Notes: generated by a model from the letters alone, not told the origin. A stretch of DNA of 64,000 nucleotides from Streptomyces scabiei 87.22 (GCF_000091305.1 NC_013929.1:7378001-7442000); one strand, 5' to 3'. Counted from the stretch's first letter, positions 42,704-51,684 are shown. Made by a program: numbers and translations.

Positions 42704-42733
42704 TGCCCCGCCCGGAGAACTCCGGACGGGGCA
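42704..42733 (-). terminator. Hairpin downstream of the E2 gene
   Basis: TGCCCCGCCCGGAG and CTCCGGACGGGGCA form a 14-pair stem with one mismatch and a two-base loop, 25 bases past the E2 stop on the minus strand. Confidence 0.78.
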
Positions 42734-42758
42734 CCGTCGTAGCGCGTGCGCCCAGGGA

Positions 42759-44564
42759 CTACAGACCGAGCTCGACCTCGAACTCGCCCGCCTCCAGGAT
42801 CGCCTTGACCGCCGTCAGGTAACGGGCCGCGTCGGCGCCGTCGACCAGACGGTGGTCGTAGGAGAGGGTCAGGTACGTCATGTCGCGGACGCCGATGACC
42901 GTGCCCTCCTCCGTCTCGATCACGGCGGGGCGCTTGACCGTGGCGCCGATGCCGAGGATCGCGACCTGGTTCGGCGGCACGATGATCGTGTCGAACAGCG
43001 CGCCGCGCGAACCGGTGTTGGAGATGGTGAAGGTCGCACCGGACAGCTCGTCCGGCGTGATCTTGTTGGCACGCACCTTGCCCGCCAGGTCGGCGGTGGC
43101 CTTGGCGATACCGGCGATGTTGAGGTCACCGGCGCCCTTGATGACCGGGGTCATCAGGCCCTTCTCGGAGTCCACCGCGATACCGATGTTCTCGGCGTCG
43201 AAGTAGGTGATCGTGCCGTCGGCCTCGTTGATCCGGGCGTTGATGGGCGCGTGCGCCTTCAGCGCCTGGGCCGCGGCCTTCACGAAGAACGGCATCGGGG
43301 AGAGCTTCACGCCCTCGCGCGCCGCGAACGAGTCCTTGGCGCGGGCGCGCAGCCGCATCAGACGGGTGACGTCGACCTCGACGACCGACGACAGCTGCGC
43401 CTGCTCGTGCAGCGCCTTGACCATGTTGTCGCCGATGACCTTGCGGATGCGCGGCATCTTGATGGTCTGGCCGCGGAGGGGAGAAGCCTCCAGGGTCGGC
43501 GCCTTCTTGGGGGCGGCGGCATGGCCCCCGGCAGTCACAGCGGCGGCCGGAGCCGGAGCGGCGGCAGCGGCCTTCGCGGCCTCGGCGGCGGCGACGACGT
43601 CCTGCTTGCGGATACGGCCGCCGACGCCGGTGCCCTTGACGGAGCCCAGGTCGACACCGTGCTCGGCGGCGAGCTTGCGCACCAGGGGGGTGACGTAGGC
43701 GCCCTCGTCGGTGGCCTTGGCGGCAGCCGGGACGGCGGCCGGAGCCGGGGTGACCGGAGCGGGCGCGGCGGCCGGAGCGGCCGGGGCAGCGGCGGCGGGC
43801 GCCGGAGCCGGAGCGGCGGGGGCGGCAGGCGCGGGAGCCGGGGCCGGAGCCGCGGGGGCGGCCGGGGCGGGCGCGGCGGCGGCCGGGGCAGCGGCGGCGG
43901 GCGCCGGGGCCGGGGCGGCCGGGGCAGCCGCCGGAGCGGCACCCGGGGCGCCGATGACGGCCAGCTTGGCGCCGACCTCGGCGGTCTCGTCCTCGGCGAC
44001 CGTGATCTCCAGGAGCACACCGGAGGTGGGCGCCGGGATCTCGGTGTCGACCTTGTCGGTGGAGACCTCGAGGAGCGGCTCGTCGGCCTCGACCGAGTCG
44101 CCGACCTCCTTCAGCCAGCGGGTGACGGTGCCCTCGGTGACGGACTCGCCGAGCGCCGGGAGGACCACGTCGGTGCCCTCGGCCGAGCCGGCGCCGGTGG
44201 CCGCCTCGGCGGTCGGGGCCGGGGCGGGGGCCTCCTGCTCGGTGGAGGGCGCGGCCGCGGCGGGCTCGGGGGCCGGCGCGGGGGCCTCCTCGGCGGCGGG
44301 GGCCGGGGCGGCGGCGGGCGCGCCCGAGCCGTCGTCGATCAGGGCCAGCTCGGCGCCGACCTCGACCGTCTCGTCCTCGGCGACCTTGATGGAGGCCAGG
44401 ATGCCCGCGGCGGGGGAGGGGATCTCGGTGTCGACCTTGTCGGTCGAGACCTCGAGCAGCGGCTCGTCGGCCTCTACGCGCTCACCCTCGGCCTTCAGCC
44501 AGCGGGTGACAGTGCCCTCGGTGACGCTCTCGCCGAGCGCCGGAAGGGTTACGGAAACCGCCAT
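42759..44564 (-). CDS. sucB: 2-oxoacid dehydrogenase E2, dihydrolipoamide succinyltransferase type
   Basis: 601 residues. Two lipoyl domains lie at about 1-78 and 132-208, each with STDKVDTEIP and lipoyl Lys K43 and K171. They are joined by Ala/Pro linkers, the second unusually long and Ala/Pro-rich (about 210-285). A peripheral subunit-binding domain follows (about 288-325; VTPLVRKLAAEHGVDLG), then the catalytic domain with DHRLVDGA (H571, D575). It transfers acyl groups to CoA. Named after succinyltransferase-type actinobacterial proteins, but acetyl-transfer with the aceE E1 is equally possible since actinobacteria share this E2. ATG with AGGAG upstream. Followed on its 5' side by lpd. Confidence 0.93.
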   Translation of the reverse strand: MAVSVTLPALGESVTEGTVTRWLKAEGERVEADEPLLEVSTDKVDTEIPSPAAGILASIKVAEDETVEVGAELALIDDGSGAPAAAPAPAAEEAPAPAPEPAAAAPSTEQEAPAPAPTAEAATGAGSAEGTDVVLPALGESVTEGTVTRWLKEVGDSVEADEPLLEVSTDKVDTEIPAPTSGVLLEITVAEDETAEVGAKLAVIGAPGAAPAAAPAAPAPAPAAAAPAAAAPAPAAPAAPAPAPAPAAPAAPAPAPAAAAPAAPAAAPAPVTPAPAAVPAAAKATDEGAYVTPLVRKLAAEHGVDLGSVKGTGVGGRIRKQDVVAAAEAAKAAAAAPAPAAAVTAGGHAAAPKKAPTLEASPLRGQTIKMPRIRKVIGDNMVKALHEQAQLSSVVEVDVTRLMRLRARAKDSFAAREGVKLSPMPFFVKAAAQALKAHAPINARINEADGTITYFDAENIGIAVDSEKGLMTPVIKGAGDLNIAGIAKATADLAGKVRANKITPDELSGATFTISNTGSRGALFDTIIVPPNQVAILGIGATVKRPAVIETEEGTVIGVRDMTYLTLSYDHRLVDGADAARYLTAVKAILEAGEFEVELGL

Positions 44565-44625
44565 GGTTTCTGTTGCTCCTTAACGAATTGCGGAAGTCTG
44601 GATCGTCGCTTCGTCGACCGAGGGG

Positions 44626-46014
44626 TCAGTCGTGCGAGTGCAGCGGCTTGCCCGCGAGGGCCAGGTGGGCCTCGCCGAGCGCCTCGTTCTGCGTCGGGTG
44701 GGCGTGGATGAGCTGGGCGACCTCGGAGGGCAGCGCTTCCCAGTTGTAGATCAGCTGGGCCTCGCCGACCTGCTCGCCCATGCGGTCGCCGACCATGTGG
44801 ACGCCGACCACGGCGCCGTCCTTGACCTGCACGAGCTTGATCTCGCCCGCGGTCTGGAGGATCTTGCTCTTGCCGTTGCCCGCGAGGTTGTACTTCAGAG
44901 CGACGACCTTGTCCGCGCCGTAGATCTCCTTGGCCTTGGCCTCGGTGATGCCCACGGAGGCGACCTCCGGGTGGCAGTACGTCACCCGCGGCACACCGTC
45001 GTAGTCGATCGGAACGGTCTTCAGGCCGGCCAGACGCTCCGCCACCAGGATGCCCTCGGCGAAGCCGACGTGCGCGAGCTGGAGCGTCGGGACCAGGTCA
45101 CCGACGGCGGAGACGGTCGGGACGTTGGTCCGCATGTACTCGTCGACCAGGACGTATCCGCGGTCCATGGCGACGCCCTGCTCCTCGTAGCCGAGACCGG
45201 CGGAGACGGGGCCGCGGCCGACGGCCACCAGCAGCAGCTCGGCCTCGAACTCCTTGCCGTCGGCGAGGGTGACCTTGACACCGTCCTGGGTGTACTCGGC
45301 CTTCGAGAAGAAGGTGCCCAGGTTGAACTTGATGCCGCGCTTGCGGAACGCGCGCTCAAGAAGCTTGGAGGAGTTCTCGTCCTCGAGCGGGGCGAGGTGC
45401 TTGAGGCCCTCGATGATCGTGATGTCGGTCCCGAAGGACTTCCAGGCGGAGGCGAACTCGACGCCGATGACACCGCCGCCGAGGACGATCGCCGACTTCG
45501 GGACCCGGTCCAGCACGAGGGCGTGGTCCGAGGAGATGATGCGGTTGCCGTCGATCTCCAGGCCCGGCAGCGACTTGGGGACGGAGCCGGTCGCCAGCAG
45601 GACGTGACGGCCCTGGATGCGCTGGCCGCCCACATCGACGGAGGTCGGGGAGGACAGACGGCCCTCACCCTCGATGTAGGTGACCTTGCGGGAGGCGATG
45701 AGCCCCTGCAGACCCTTGTACAGGCCGGAGATCACACCGTCCTTGTACTTGTGCACGGCGGGCACGTCGATGCCCTCGAAGGTGGCCTTCACACCGAACT
45801 GCTCGCTCTCGCGGGCCTGGTCGGCGATCTCGCCCGCGTGGAGCAGGGCCTTCGTGGGGATGCATCCCCGGTGCAGGCAGGTGCCGCCGACCTTGTCCTT
45901 CTCGATCAGGGCGACGTCCAGGCCCAGCTGGGCCCCGCGCAGCGCCGCGGCGTAACCACCGCTGCCACCGCCGAGGATCACTAGGTCGAAAACGGTGCTG
46001 GCGTCGTTCGCCAC
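44626..46014 (-). CDS. lpdA: Dihydrolipoyl dehydrogenase
   Basis: 462 residues. FAD-dependent E3 that reoxidises the dihydrolipoyl arm. FAD motif DLVILGGGSGGYAAALRG at the N terminus; redox disulphide C46-x4-C51 (GGTCLHRGC); NAD motif VLGGGVIGVEFA; C-terminal catalytic His in LIHAHPTQNEALGEA. GTG at 46014 has GGAGG seven bases upstream; the 84 codons of open frame before it show no E3 features. It is 61 bases upstream of the E2 gene on the same strand, so probably one transcription unit. Confidence 0.95.
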   Translation of the reverse strand: MANDASTVFDLVILGGGSGGYAAALRGAQLGLDVALIEKDKVGGTCLHRGCIPTKALLHAGEIADQARESEQFGVKATFEGIDVPAVHKYKDGVISGLYKGLQGLIASRKVTYIEGEGRLSSPTSVDVGGQRIQGRHVLLATGSVPKSLPGLEIDGNRIISSDHALVLDRVPKSAIVLGGGVIGVEFASAWKSFGTDITIIEGLKHLAPLEDENSSKLLERAFRKRGIKFNLGTFFSKAEYTQDGVKVTLADGKEFEAELLLVAVGRGPVSAGLGYEEQGVAMDRGYVLVDEYMRTNVPTVSAVGDLVPTLQLAHVGFAEGILVAERLAGLKTVPIDYDGVPRVTYCHPEVASVGITEAKAKEIYGADKVVALKYNLAGNGKSKILQTAGEIKLVQVKDGAVVGVHMVGDRMGEQVGEAQLIYNWEALPSEVAQLIHAHPTQNEALGEAHLALAGKPLHSHD

Positions 46015-46204
46015 GTCACGTCCTCCATGCATGTGCGCCGTACGCCGGTCGTCCGAGACCCGCGCGGCGGCTGGTGTCCGGCCGCTCTTCTTCGGCCCTG
46101 TGGTGGGGGCCCTGTCCTGCCGAGCCCCATCTTCGCACTTGTCGGAAGGGAACGAGACGCCGGGCCGGGGTGTGAGACACCACACGCTCAGATGTGACGG
46201 GGGG

Positions 46205-46266
46205 CCGAGGGGCCGCGCCCCGTCAGGGGCGCGGGAACTGTGCGACCAGTCCCCACGCCCCCGCAC
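46205..46266 (-). repeat. Intergenic repeat, copy G (single degenerate arm)
   Basis: CAGGGGCGCGGGAACTGTGC then GACCAGTCCCCAC: the stop-proximal arm with one G lost and two substitutions. It ends 39 bases from the pepA stop. The 291-base lpd-pepA gap otherwise shows nothing I can name. Confidence 0.75.
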
Positions 46267-46305
46267 TTGCCGTCCTGCCGACCGGATCGAGCTCCTAGGC
46301 GAACA

Positions 46306-47844
46306 TCACCCCAGGTCGCCGGAGGCGGCCCGCTCGGCGAGCCGCACCAGCGTCCGCACGGCGGTCCCGGTGCCGCCCTTGGGCGTGTACCCGAAGGGCC
46401 CGCCCTCGTTGAACGCCGGCCCCGCGATGTCCAGGTGCGCCCAGGTGATCCCCTCGCCCACGAACTCCTTCAGGAACAGTCCGGCGACGAGCCCGCCGCC
46501 GTAGCGCTCGCCCATGTTCGCGATGTCGGCGGTCGGGGAGTCCATCCCCTTGCGCAGGTGGTCCGGCAGCGGCATCGGCCACGCCGGCTCACCGGACTCC
46601 TCGGCCGCCTCGTGCACCGCGGAGCGGAACGCGTCGTCGTTCGCCATGATCCCGAAGGTCCGGTTGCCCAGCGCCAGCATCATCGCCCCGGTCAGCGTCG
46701 CCACGTCGACGATCGCGTCCGGCTCGTCCTCGGACGCCTTGGCGAGCGCGTCGGCCAGCACCAGCCGGCCCTCGGCGTCGGTGTTCAGCACCTCCACCGT
46801 CTTGCCGCTGTACATGCGCAGCACGTCACCCGGGCGGGTGGCGGAGCCGGACGGCATGTTCTCGGCGAGGGCGAGCCAGCCCGTGACGTTGACCTCCAGC
46901 TTGAGCCGGGCGGCGGCGACGACCGCGGCGAACACGGCGGCGGCACCGCTCATGTCGCACTTCATCGTCTCGTTGTGCCCGGCGGGCTTGAGGGAGATGC
47001 CGCCCGAGTCGTAGGTGATGCCCTTGCCGACGAACGCCAGGTGCTTCTTCGCCTTGGAACTGGTGTACGACAGCTGCACCAGGCGGGGCGTGGCCGCGGA
47101 GCCCGCGCCGACGCCGAGGATGCCGCCGTAGCCGCCCTTGGCGAGCGCCTTCTCGTCGAGGACGGTCACCTTGATGCCGTGCTCCTTGGCCGCGGTCTGG
47201 GCGACGGCGGCGAAGGCCTCGGGGTCGAGGTCGTTCGGCGGGGTGTTGATGAGGTCGCGGGCGCGGTTCAGCTCCTCGCTCACCGCGGTCGCGCGCTCGG
47301 CGGCGGCCTTGTGGGCCTTGTCGCGCGGCTTCGCGCCGAGCAGGACGACATCGGCGAGCGGGCCCTTGGCGTCCTTCGCCTTCGGGTCCTTGGCGTTGCC
47401 CTTGTAGGCGTCGAAGGAGTACGCGCCGAGCAGCGCGCCCTCGGCGACGGCGCCCACGGCGTCGGCGTCGACGACGGGCAGCGCGAACGCGGCCTTCTTC
47501 GTCCCGGACAGGGCGCGGGCGGCGGCACCGGCCGCGCGGCGCAGCGCCTCCGCGCCGAACGCGCCGTCCTTCTCGGGCACCGCGCCCAGGCCCACCGCCA
47601 GCACGAGCGGCGCCTTGAAACCGGACGGCGCGGGCAGCTTCGTCACCTCGCCCTCGGCGCCCGAGGCGCCGAGGGTCTCCAGAAGGCCGGCGAGCTTGCC
47701 GTCGTAGGCCTTGTCCACAGCTTCGGCGCCCGGCGCTACGACCAGGCCCCCAGGCCGAGATGCAGGGCCCTTCGCGACACCGACCACGATCGCGTCGGCG
47801 CGGAGGCCGGGCGCGGCGGCGGTGCTGAGAGTGAGAGCAGTCAC
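46306..47844 (-). CDS. pepA: Leucyl aminopeptidase (M17)
   Basis: 512 residues. Cytoplasmic di-metal exopeptidase. The M17 catalytic domain (C-terminal two thirds) has KGITYDSGGISLKPAG, MKCDMSGAAAVFA and the signature NTDAEGRLVLADAL, with metal-binding Asp/Glu and catalytic Lys/Arg in place. The N-terminal third is the variable macro-like domain. GTG at 47844 opens MTALTLSTAAAPGLRADAIV; no strong Shine-Dalgarno is seen, so the start is less certain. It is divergent from the GH114 lipoprotein. It stands alone, followed by repeat G. Confidence 0.93.
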   Translation of the reverse strand: MTALTLSTAAAPGLRADAIVVGVAKGPASRPGGLVVAPGAEAVDKAYDGKLAGLLETLGASGAEGEVTKLPAPSGFKAPLVLAVGLGAVPEKDGAFGAEALRRAAGAAARALSGTKKAAFALPVVDADAVGAVAEGALLGAYSFDAYKGNAKDPKAKDAKGPLADVVLLGAKPRDKAHKAAAERATAVSEELNRARDLINTPPNDLDPEAFAAVAQTAAKEHGIKVTVLDEKALAKGGYGGILGVGAGSAATPRLVQLSYTSSKAKKHLAFVGKGITYDSGGISLKPAGHNETMKCDMSGAAAVFAAVVAAARLKLEVNVTGWLALAENMPSGSATRPGDVLRMYSGKTVEVLNTDAEGRLVLADALAKASEDEPDAIVDVATLTGAMMLALGNRTFGIMANDDAFRSAVHEAAEESGEPAWPMPLPDHLRKGMDSPTADIANMGERYGGGLVAGLFLKEFVGEGITWAHLDIAGPAFNEGGPFGYTPKGGTGTAVRTLVRLAERAASGDLG

Positions 47845-48216
47845 GGTGGTGAAATCTCGCTTCCGATTGAGTTTCGGTGGCCGAACGGATGGGTCGACGT
47901 GCCGGGAACGAGCCTAGGCCCTTGTTCGGCCCCTCGGACCTGGGGCGTGGGCCGGTCGCGTTCATGCCCTCCGCGCGGCGTCCGCTGCGACCAGCCTCCC
48001 CGACTTTCCGCTTCGGACGTGCAGGGAGATCCCCATGTCTCAGACATAGGGGGATCCCTTATCGCCCTGCACGGGGCGCTGTTGAGGATTTTCGCGCGTA
48101 CCGCCCCGGCACGGGTCCCCGGCGTGGGGGCGCACGAGGCACCCGCGCACCGGCGCGGCCCCCGGCGTGGAGGATCATCACGGGGGTACGCCGTCGCACG
48201 CCCTGGAGCCCACCCG
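47845..48216. other. 372-base divergent gap between pepA and the GH114 lipoprotein
   Basis: It holds the composite inverted repeat at 48019-48072 and presumably both promoters. No coding signal. Confidence 0.6.
48019..48072. promoter_or_regulatory. Composite 54-base interrupted palindrome
   Basis: Three nested arm pairs: GTGCAGGG/CCCTGCAC, GATCCCC/GGGGATC and ATGTCT-C-AGACAT at the centre, separated by small unequal bulges. It could be a stable RNA hairpin or a binding site for a dimeric regulator; it is 174 bases from pepA and 144 from the lipoprotein gene. Confidence 0.5.
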
Positions 48217-49011
48217 ATGAGCCGCGCCCCCGCCCGCAGCGTCCTGCTGTCCCTGCTCCTGCTGACAGCGGGATGCACCACCGCCCACGACGGCGCCGGG
48301 GAGAAGACGGGCGCCCGCTGGCGGCCCGAGCCCGGCACCCCGTGGCAGTGGCAGCTCAGCGGGCGCCTGGACACCTCCGTCGACGTCCCCGTGTACGACA
48401 TCGACGGCTTCGACCAGTCGGCCGGCACGGTCGCCGGGCTGCACGACGACGGCCGCAAGGTCATCTGCTACCTGTCGACCGGCGCCTGGGAGGACTGGCG
48501 CCCGGACGCCGAGGCGTTCCCGGACTCGGTCCTCGGCAAGGGCAACGGCTGGGAGGGCGAGCGCTGGCTCGACATCCGCAGGACGGACGTGCTCGAACCC
48601 CTGATGGCCGCCCGCATCGACATGTGCGCGGAGAAGGGCTTCGACGCGGTCGAACCCGACAACATGGACGGCTACCGCAACCGGACGGGCTTCCCGCTCA
48701 AGGCCGCCGACCAGCTCCGCTACAACCGTCTCGTCGCCCGTCTGGCCCACGAACGCGGCCTCGCGGTCGGCCTGAAGAACGACCTCGACCAGATACCGGC
48801 ACTCGTCGACGACTTCGACTTCGCCGTCAACGAACAGTGCGCCCAGTTCGAGGAGTGCGCGGACCTCACCCCGTTCATCGAGGCCGGCAAGGCCGTCTTC
48901 CACGTCGAGTACGAGATGAGGACGGCGGACTTCTGCCCCGAGACCCGGCGCCTGGAACTCAGCTCGCTGCTGAAGAAGTGGGACCTTGGGGTGTGGCGCA
49001 GGGCCTGCTGA
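48217..49011 (+). CDS. GH114-type lipoprotein (endo-alpha-1,4-polygalactosaminidase family)
   Basis: 264 residues. The signal peptide with LLLLTAGC puts the lipid on C20. The mature part is the GH114/DUF297 TIM barrel: PVYDIDGFDQS, KVICYLSTGAWEDWRPD, GERWLDIR, the acidic pair in GFDAVEPDNMDGY, GLAVGLKND and VNEQCAQFEECADL. Family members hydrolyse alpha-1,4-galactosaminan, a fungal and bacterial exopolysaccharide; the substrate here is inferred from family only. ATG has GGAG eight bases upstream. The last ten codons include a Cys at the very end (RRAC). Single gene. Confidence 0.9.
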   Translation: MSRAPARSVLLSLLLLTAGCTTAHDGAGEKTGARWRPEPGTPWQWQLSGRLDTSVDVPVYDIDGFDQSAGTVAGLHDDGRKVICYLSTGAWEDWRPDAEAFPDSVLGKGNGWEGERWLDIRRTDVLEPLMAARIDMCAEKGFDAVEPDNMDGYRNRTGFPLKAADQLRYNRLVARLAHERGLAVGLKNDLDQIPALVDDFDFAVNEQCAQFEECADLTPFIEAGKAVFHVEYEMRTADFCPETRRLELSSLLKKWDLGVWRRAC

Positions 49012-49054
49012 CCACCTGGGACAGCACTGCTGAGGTCACCCGAGGGTGAACAGG

Positions 49055-49864
49055 TCACCCGAGGGCGAACACCACGAGGGCCGCCGTCGCCGCCGTCTCC
49101 GCCAGAGCCCCGAAGACGTCCCCGGTGACACCGCCGAACCGCCTCACACAGTGGCGGAGCAGCAGCTCGGCGGCACCGCAGGCGACGACGACCGCGAGCA
49201 CCGCGCGGCCCAGTTCGTACGGCCCGGAAAGCGCCCCCGCGCCCGCCGCCGCGCACCCCACCAGGGCGGCCACGAGCAGCGCGGACCCCGGCGGCACCAC
49301 CCCCGCCACCGCCGCCCCCAGCCCCTCCGGCCGGGCCGGAGGAACGCCGGCGCGCGCGGCCAGGGTCAGGGCCAGCCGCGCGGCGGTCGCCGAGACGGCC
49401 GTCGCGAGCGCGCCCAGCGCCCAGGACTCGCCGTACGCCCCGGTCAGCGCGGCCGTCTGGGCCAGCAGCACCAGGACGAGGGTGACGACCCCGAAGGGTC
49501 CGATGTCCGACTGCTTCATGATCCGCAGGGCGTCCTCGGCGGGCTTGCCGCTGCCCAGCCCGTCGGCGGTGTCGGCGAGCCCGTCCAGATGCAGGCCCCG
49601 GGTGAGGACGGCCGGCACGGCGACGGAGGCCACGGCGGCGAGCTGCGGACCGGCGCCCAGGAGCAGCAGCAGAGCGCCGAGCGCGGCCGCGCCCAGGCCG
49701 ACGGCCAGGCCGGCGACCGGTGCGCACAGCATCCCGGCCCGCGCGGCCTCCCGGTCCCAGCGGTGCACGGTCACCGGCAGCACGGTCAGGGTGCCGAACG
49801 CGAAACGGGGGCCGTCGAGCGGCGCGGCGCGGGGCGGGACGGGGGGCTCGGGGGGCGTGGACAC
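49055..49864 (-). CDS. cobS: Adenosylcobinamide-GDP ribazoletransferase
   Basis: 269 residues, an integral membrane enzyme with about six hydrophobic segments. It joins adenosylcobinamide-GDP and alpha-ribazole to give adenosylcobalamin. Family motifs: LTVLPV near the N terminus, the metal/phosphate motif RGLHLDGLADTADGLGSG, and MKQSDIGPFGVVTL. It starts at GTG 49864; the first 15 residues are Pro-rich and extend beyond most family members. Two other genes of the same branch, cobT and the cobU fusion, lie on the same strand at 51708 and 53885 but are separated by other genes. Confidence 0.94.
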   Translation of the reverse strand: MSTPPEPPVPPRAAPLDGPRFAFGTLTVLPVTVHRWDREAARAGMLCAPVAGLAVGLGAAALGALLLLLGAGPQLAAVASVAVPAVLTRGLHLDGLADTADGLGSGKPAEDALRIMKQSDIGPFGVVTLVLVLLAQTAALTGAYGESWALGALATAVSATAARLALTLAARAGVPPARPEGLGAAVAGVVPPGSALLVAALVGCAAAGAGALSGPYELGRAVLAVVVACGAAELLLRHCVRRFGGVTGDVFGALAETAATAALVVFALG

Positions 49865-49934
49865 CGGCGCAGGCTACCCGGCGGGCCGGGCGGCCTCGGC
49901 GGCGGCCGGGGGCAGCCCTGGATAAAGTGCGCAT

Positions 49935-50789
49935 ATGGGTACCTGGTGGGAGCGGAACATCATCGAGCCGGGCAAGCTGCCCCTGCTCCTCGCGCTCACC
50001 GCGTTCGTCCTGACGTTCCTGATCACCCGGGTCATCACCCGCCTCATCCGCGCGGGCAGGGGCCCCTTCCGGAACATCAGCGGCAGCGGCGGGGTCCACA
50101 TCCACCACGTCGTCCCCGGCATCGTCCTCGCCGTCGTGGGCGGCTTCGGCTCGGTGGCGGGCGACGGGCACGGCTTCGGCGCGCTGATCTCCGCCGTGCT
50201 GTTCGGCATGGGGGTGGGCCTGGTGCTGGACGAGTTCGCGCTGATCCTGCACCTGGACGACGTGTACTGGAGCGAGGAGGGCCGGCAGAGCGTCGAGGTG
50301 GTCGTGCTGACGGCGGCCCTGGTGGGCCTGCTGCTGGTCGGCTTCCTCCCCTTCGGCGTCAACGACCTCGACGAGGAGGAGATGCAGGACCGGGGCGCGG
50401 TCATGCTCACCATGGGGACGAACTTCCTCATCGCCCTGATCGCCCTGGCCAAGGGCAAGATCCGCACCGCGATCTTCGGGGTGGTCATCCCGTTCATCGC
50501 CGTCGTCGGAGCCGTCCGCCTGGCCCGCCCCACCTCCGTCTGGGCGCGCCGCTTCTACCGCCGCCGCCCGCGCGCCCGCGCGCGTTCCTGGAGACGCGCC
50601 TACCGCCACGACCGCCGCTGGACCGGCCCGAGCCGGCGCCTTCAGGACTGGCTCGGCGGCACCCCGGACAGGGCGCCGGCACTGGAGTCCGCGCCCCGCC
50701 CCGCGCTTCCCGCCGGTCCGTCGCGCCCGTCCGGCCCGTCCGGGCGCACCGGCCCGTCCGGCCCGGCCGGACGGCCGGAGCGCCGCTGA
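49935..50789 (+). CDS. Integral membrane protein with HIHH motif, unknown function
   Basis: 284 residues. About five transmembrane helices in the first 195 residues (LPLLLALTAFVLTFLITRVI, VVPGIVLAVVGGFGSV, FGALISAVLFGMGVGLVLD, VVVLTAALVGLLLVGFLPFG, LIALIALAKGKI); between the first two is GGVHIHHVVPG, and the third is followed by LDEFALILHLDDVYW. The His cluster and the acidic loop look like a metal site. It is conserved in actinobacteria as far as I recall, unnamed. The basic and Pro/Ser/Gly-rich C terminus (residues 196-284) is likely disordered. No Shine-Dalgarno is seen; ATG at 49935. Its 3' end overlaps the next gene by 148 bases. Confidence 0.82.
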   Translation: MGTWWERNIIEPGKLPLLLALTAFVLTFLITRVITRLIRAGRGPFRNISGSGGVHIHHVVPGIVLAVVGGFGSVAGDGHGFGALISAVLFGMGVGLVLDEFALILHLDDVYWSEEGRQSVEVVVLTAALVGLLLVGFLPFGVNDLDEEEMQDRGAVMLTMGTNFLIALIALAKGKIRTAIFGVVIPFIAVVGAVRLARPTSVWARRFYRRRPRARARSWRRAYRHDRRWTGPSRRLQDWLGGTPDRAPALESAPRPALPAGPSRPSGPSGRTGPSGPAGRPERR

Positions 50790-51460
50790 CGCGCGGCCTC
50801 GATCCCGCACACCAGCAGCACCGCGGCGATCGCCGCCAGATGCTCCTTGCCCGCGAGGTTCTCCTTCACCAGCACTTCGACGGCCATCGCCACCACGACC
50901 GCGCCCGCCGTGACGTACGCCCGGTACCGCCATCCGACGAACACCGCGAGCCCCACCACGGCCGCCGACGGTCCGGTGTCCACGACCCACGCGTCCGACG
51001 CGGGCAGCCCGACGAGGAGGACGTCCGGCCCGAGGGCGATGCCCACGCGCGCGTACAGCGTGCCGGCCAGGGTGGCGGCGTACGCGATCGCCAGCGTCCG
51101 CCGTCGGCCCAGTGAGATCTCCGCGATCCCGAACACGATCAGGATCTGCGCCAGCGCGCCCCACACGGGCAGGTCCAGCGCCGGTACGAAGAGGGAGAGC
51201 GGCGTCCGCAGCAGCGCGAGCCCGAGGGGGTCCTCGGCGCGTACGGCACCGACGTCCTCGATGAACCGGTAGCCCCAGGGCTGCCGGTGCACCAGGTGCA
51301 CGACCGTCGCGAGGCAGACGGCGGTGAGCGTCATGGGGGCGGCCCGCAGGCGCCGGGCCGCCAGGCCCGCGCGAACGGTTCCGTACAGGGGTCCCCATTC
51401 GGCGCGGGCCAGGCGGGCGGCCCTGTTCAACGGTCCGTCCTCATCCGTGTCCTCGTCCAT
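50642..51460 (-). CDS. Rhomboid-like multi-spanning membrane protein, probably inactive
   Basis: 272 residues. Six or so hydrophobic segments (TLTAVCLATVVHLV, LPVWGALAQILIVFGIAEIS, TLAIAYAATLAGTLYARV, DTGPSAAVVGLAVFVGWRY, AYVTAGAVVVAMAVEVLV and HLAAIAAVLLVCGIEAA) resemble the rhomboid fold, and DTGPSAAVVG stands where the catalytic GxSG would be, without the second G. No clear catalytic His follows in the last helix, so it may be an inactive rhomboid-like protein. ATG at 51460 (MDEDTDEDG); the frame upstream is repeat H and non-coding. The disordered Gly/Pro/Asp tail overlaps the neighbouring gene antisense. Confidence 0.78.
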   Translation of the reverse strand: MDEDTDEDGPLNRAARLARAEWGPLYGTVRAGLAARRLRAAPMTLTAVCLATVVHLVHRQPWGYRFIEDVGAVRAEDPLGLALLRTPLSLFVPALDLPVWGALAQILIVFGIAEISLGRRRTLAIAYAATLAGTLYARVGIALGPDVLLVGLPASDAWVVDTGPSAAVVGLAVFVGWRYRAYVTAGAVVVAMAVEVLVKENLAGKEHLAAIAAVLLVCGIEAARQRRSGRPAGPDGPVRPDGPDGRDGPAGSAGRGADSSAGALSGVPPSQS

Positions 51461-51572
51461 GCGACTTCGGGAACCCGGCGGGCTGTGTCGCCCGCCATGT
51501 TCGAAGACCGGCAGGAAGCGTGGGACGTTGTGCAGGGGCCGCGTGATCCAGGTCTCTCCCGGCTCGCTCGGC

Positions 51573-51684
51573 CTGTGCGGGTGAGGGTGACCAGGCCCCT
51601 GCGGGCCTGAAAAGCACGGGGCGCGGCCCCGGTTTTTCAGGTGCGCGGGGAACTGCGCGACCAGCCCCCACTCACCCGCACCCG
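51573..51684 (-). repeat. Intergenic repeat, copy H (one full arm, minus orientation)
   Basis: The stop-proximal arm CTGCGCGACCAGCCCCCACT and an internal CACGGGGCGCGGCCCCGG hairpin are present; the far arm is reduced to a GTGCGGGTGAG outer segment. It ends 23 bases from the cobT stop. Confidence 0.85.

Noticed and set aside
44565..46266. N-terminal extension of lpd (84 codons upstream of 46014)
   Set aside because: No E3 features, and GGAGG seven bases before the GTG at 46014 defines the start.
49935..49990. Cobalamin riboswitch in front of the cob genes
   Set aside because: I looked in the gaps upstream of cobS, cobT and the cobU fusion and saw no B12-box-like core or the expected long structured leader.
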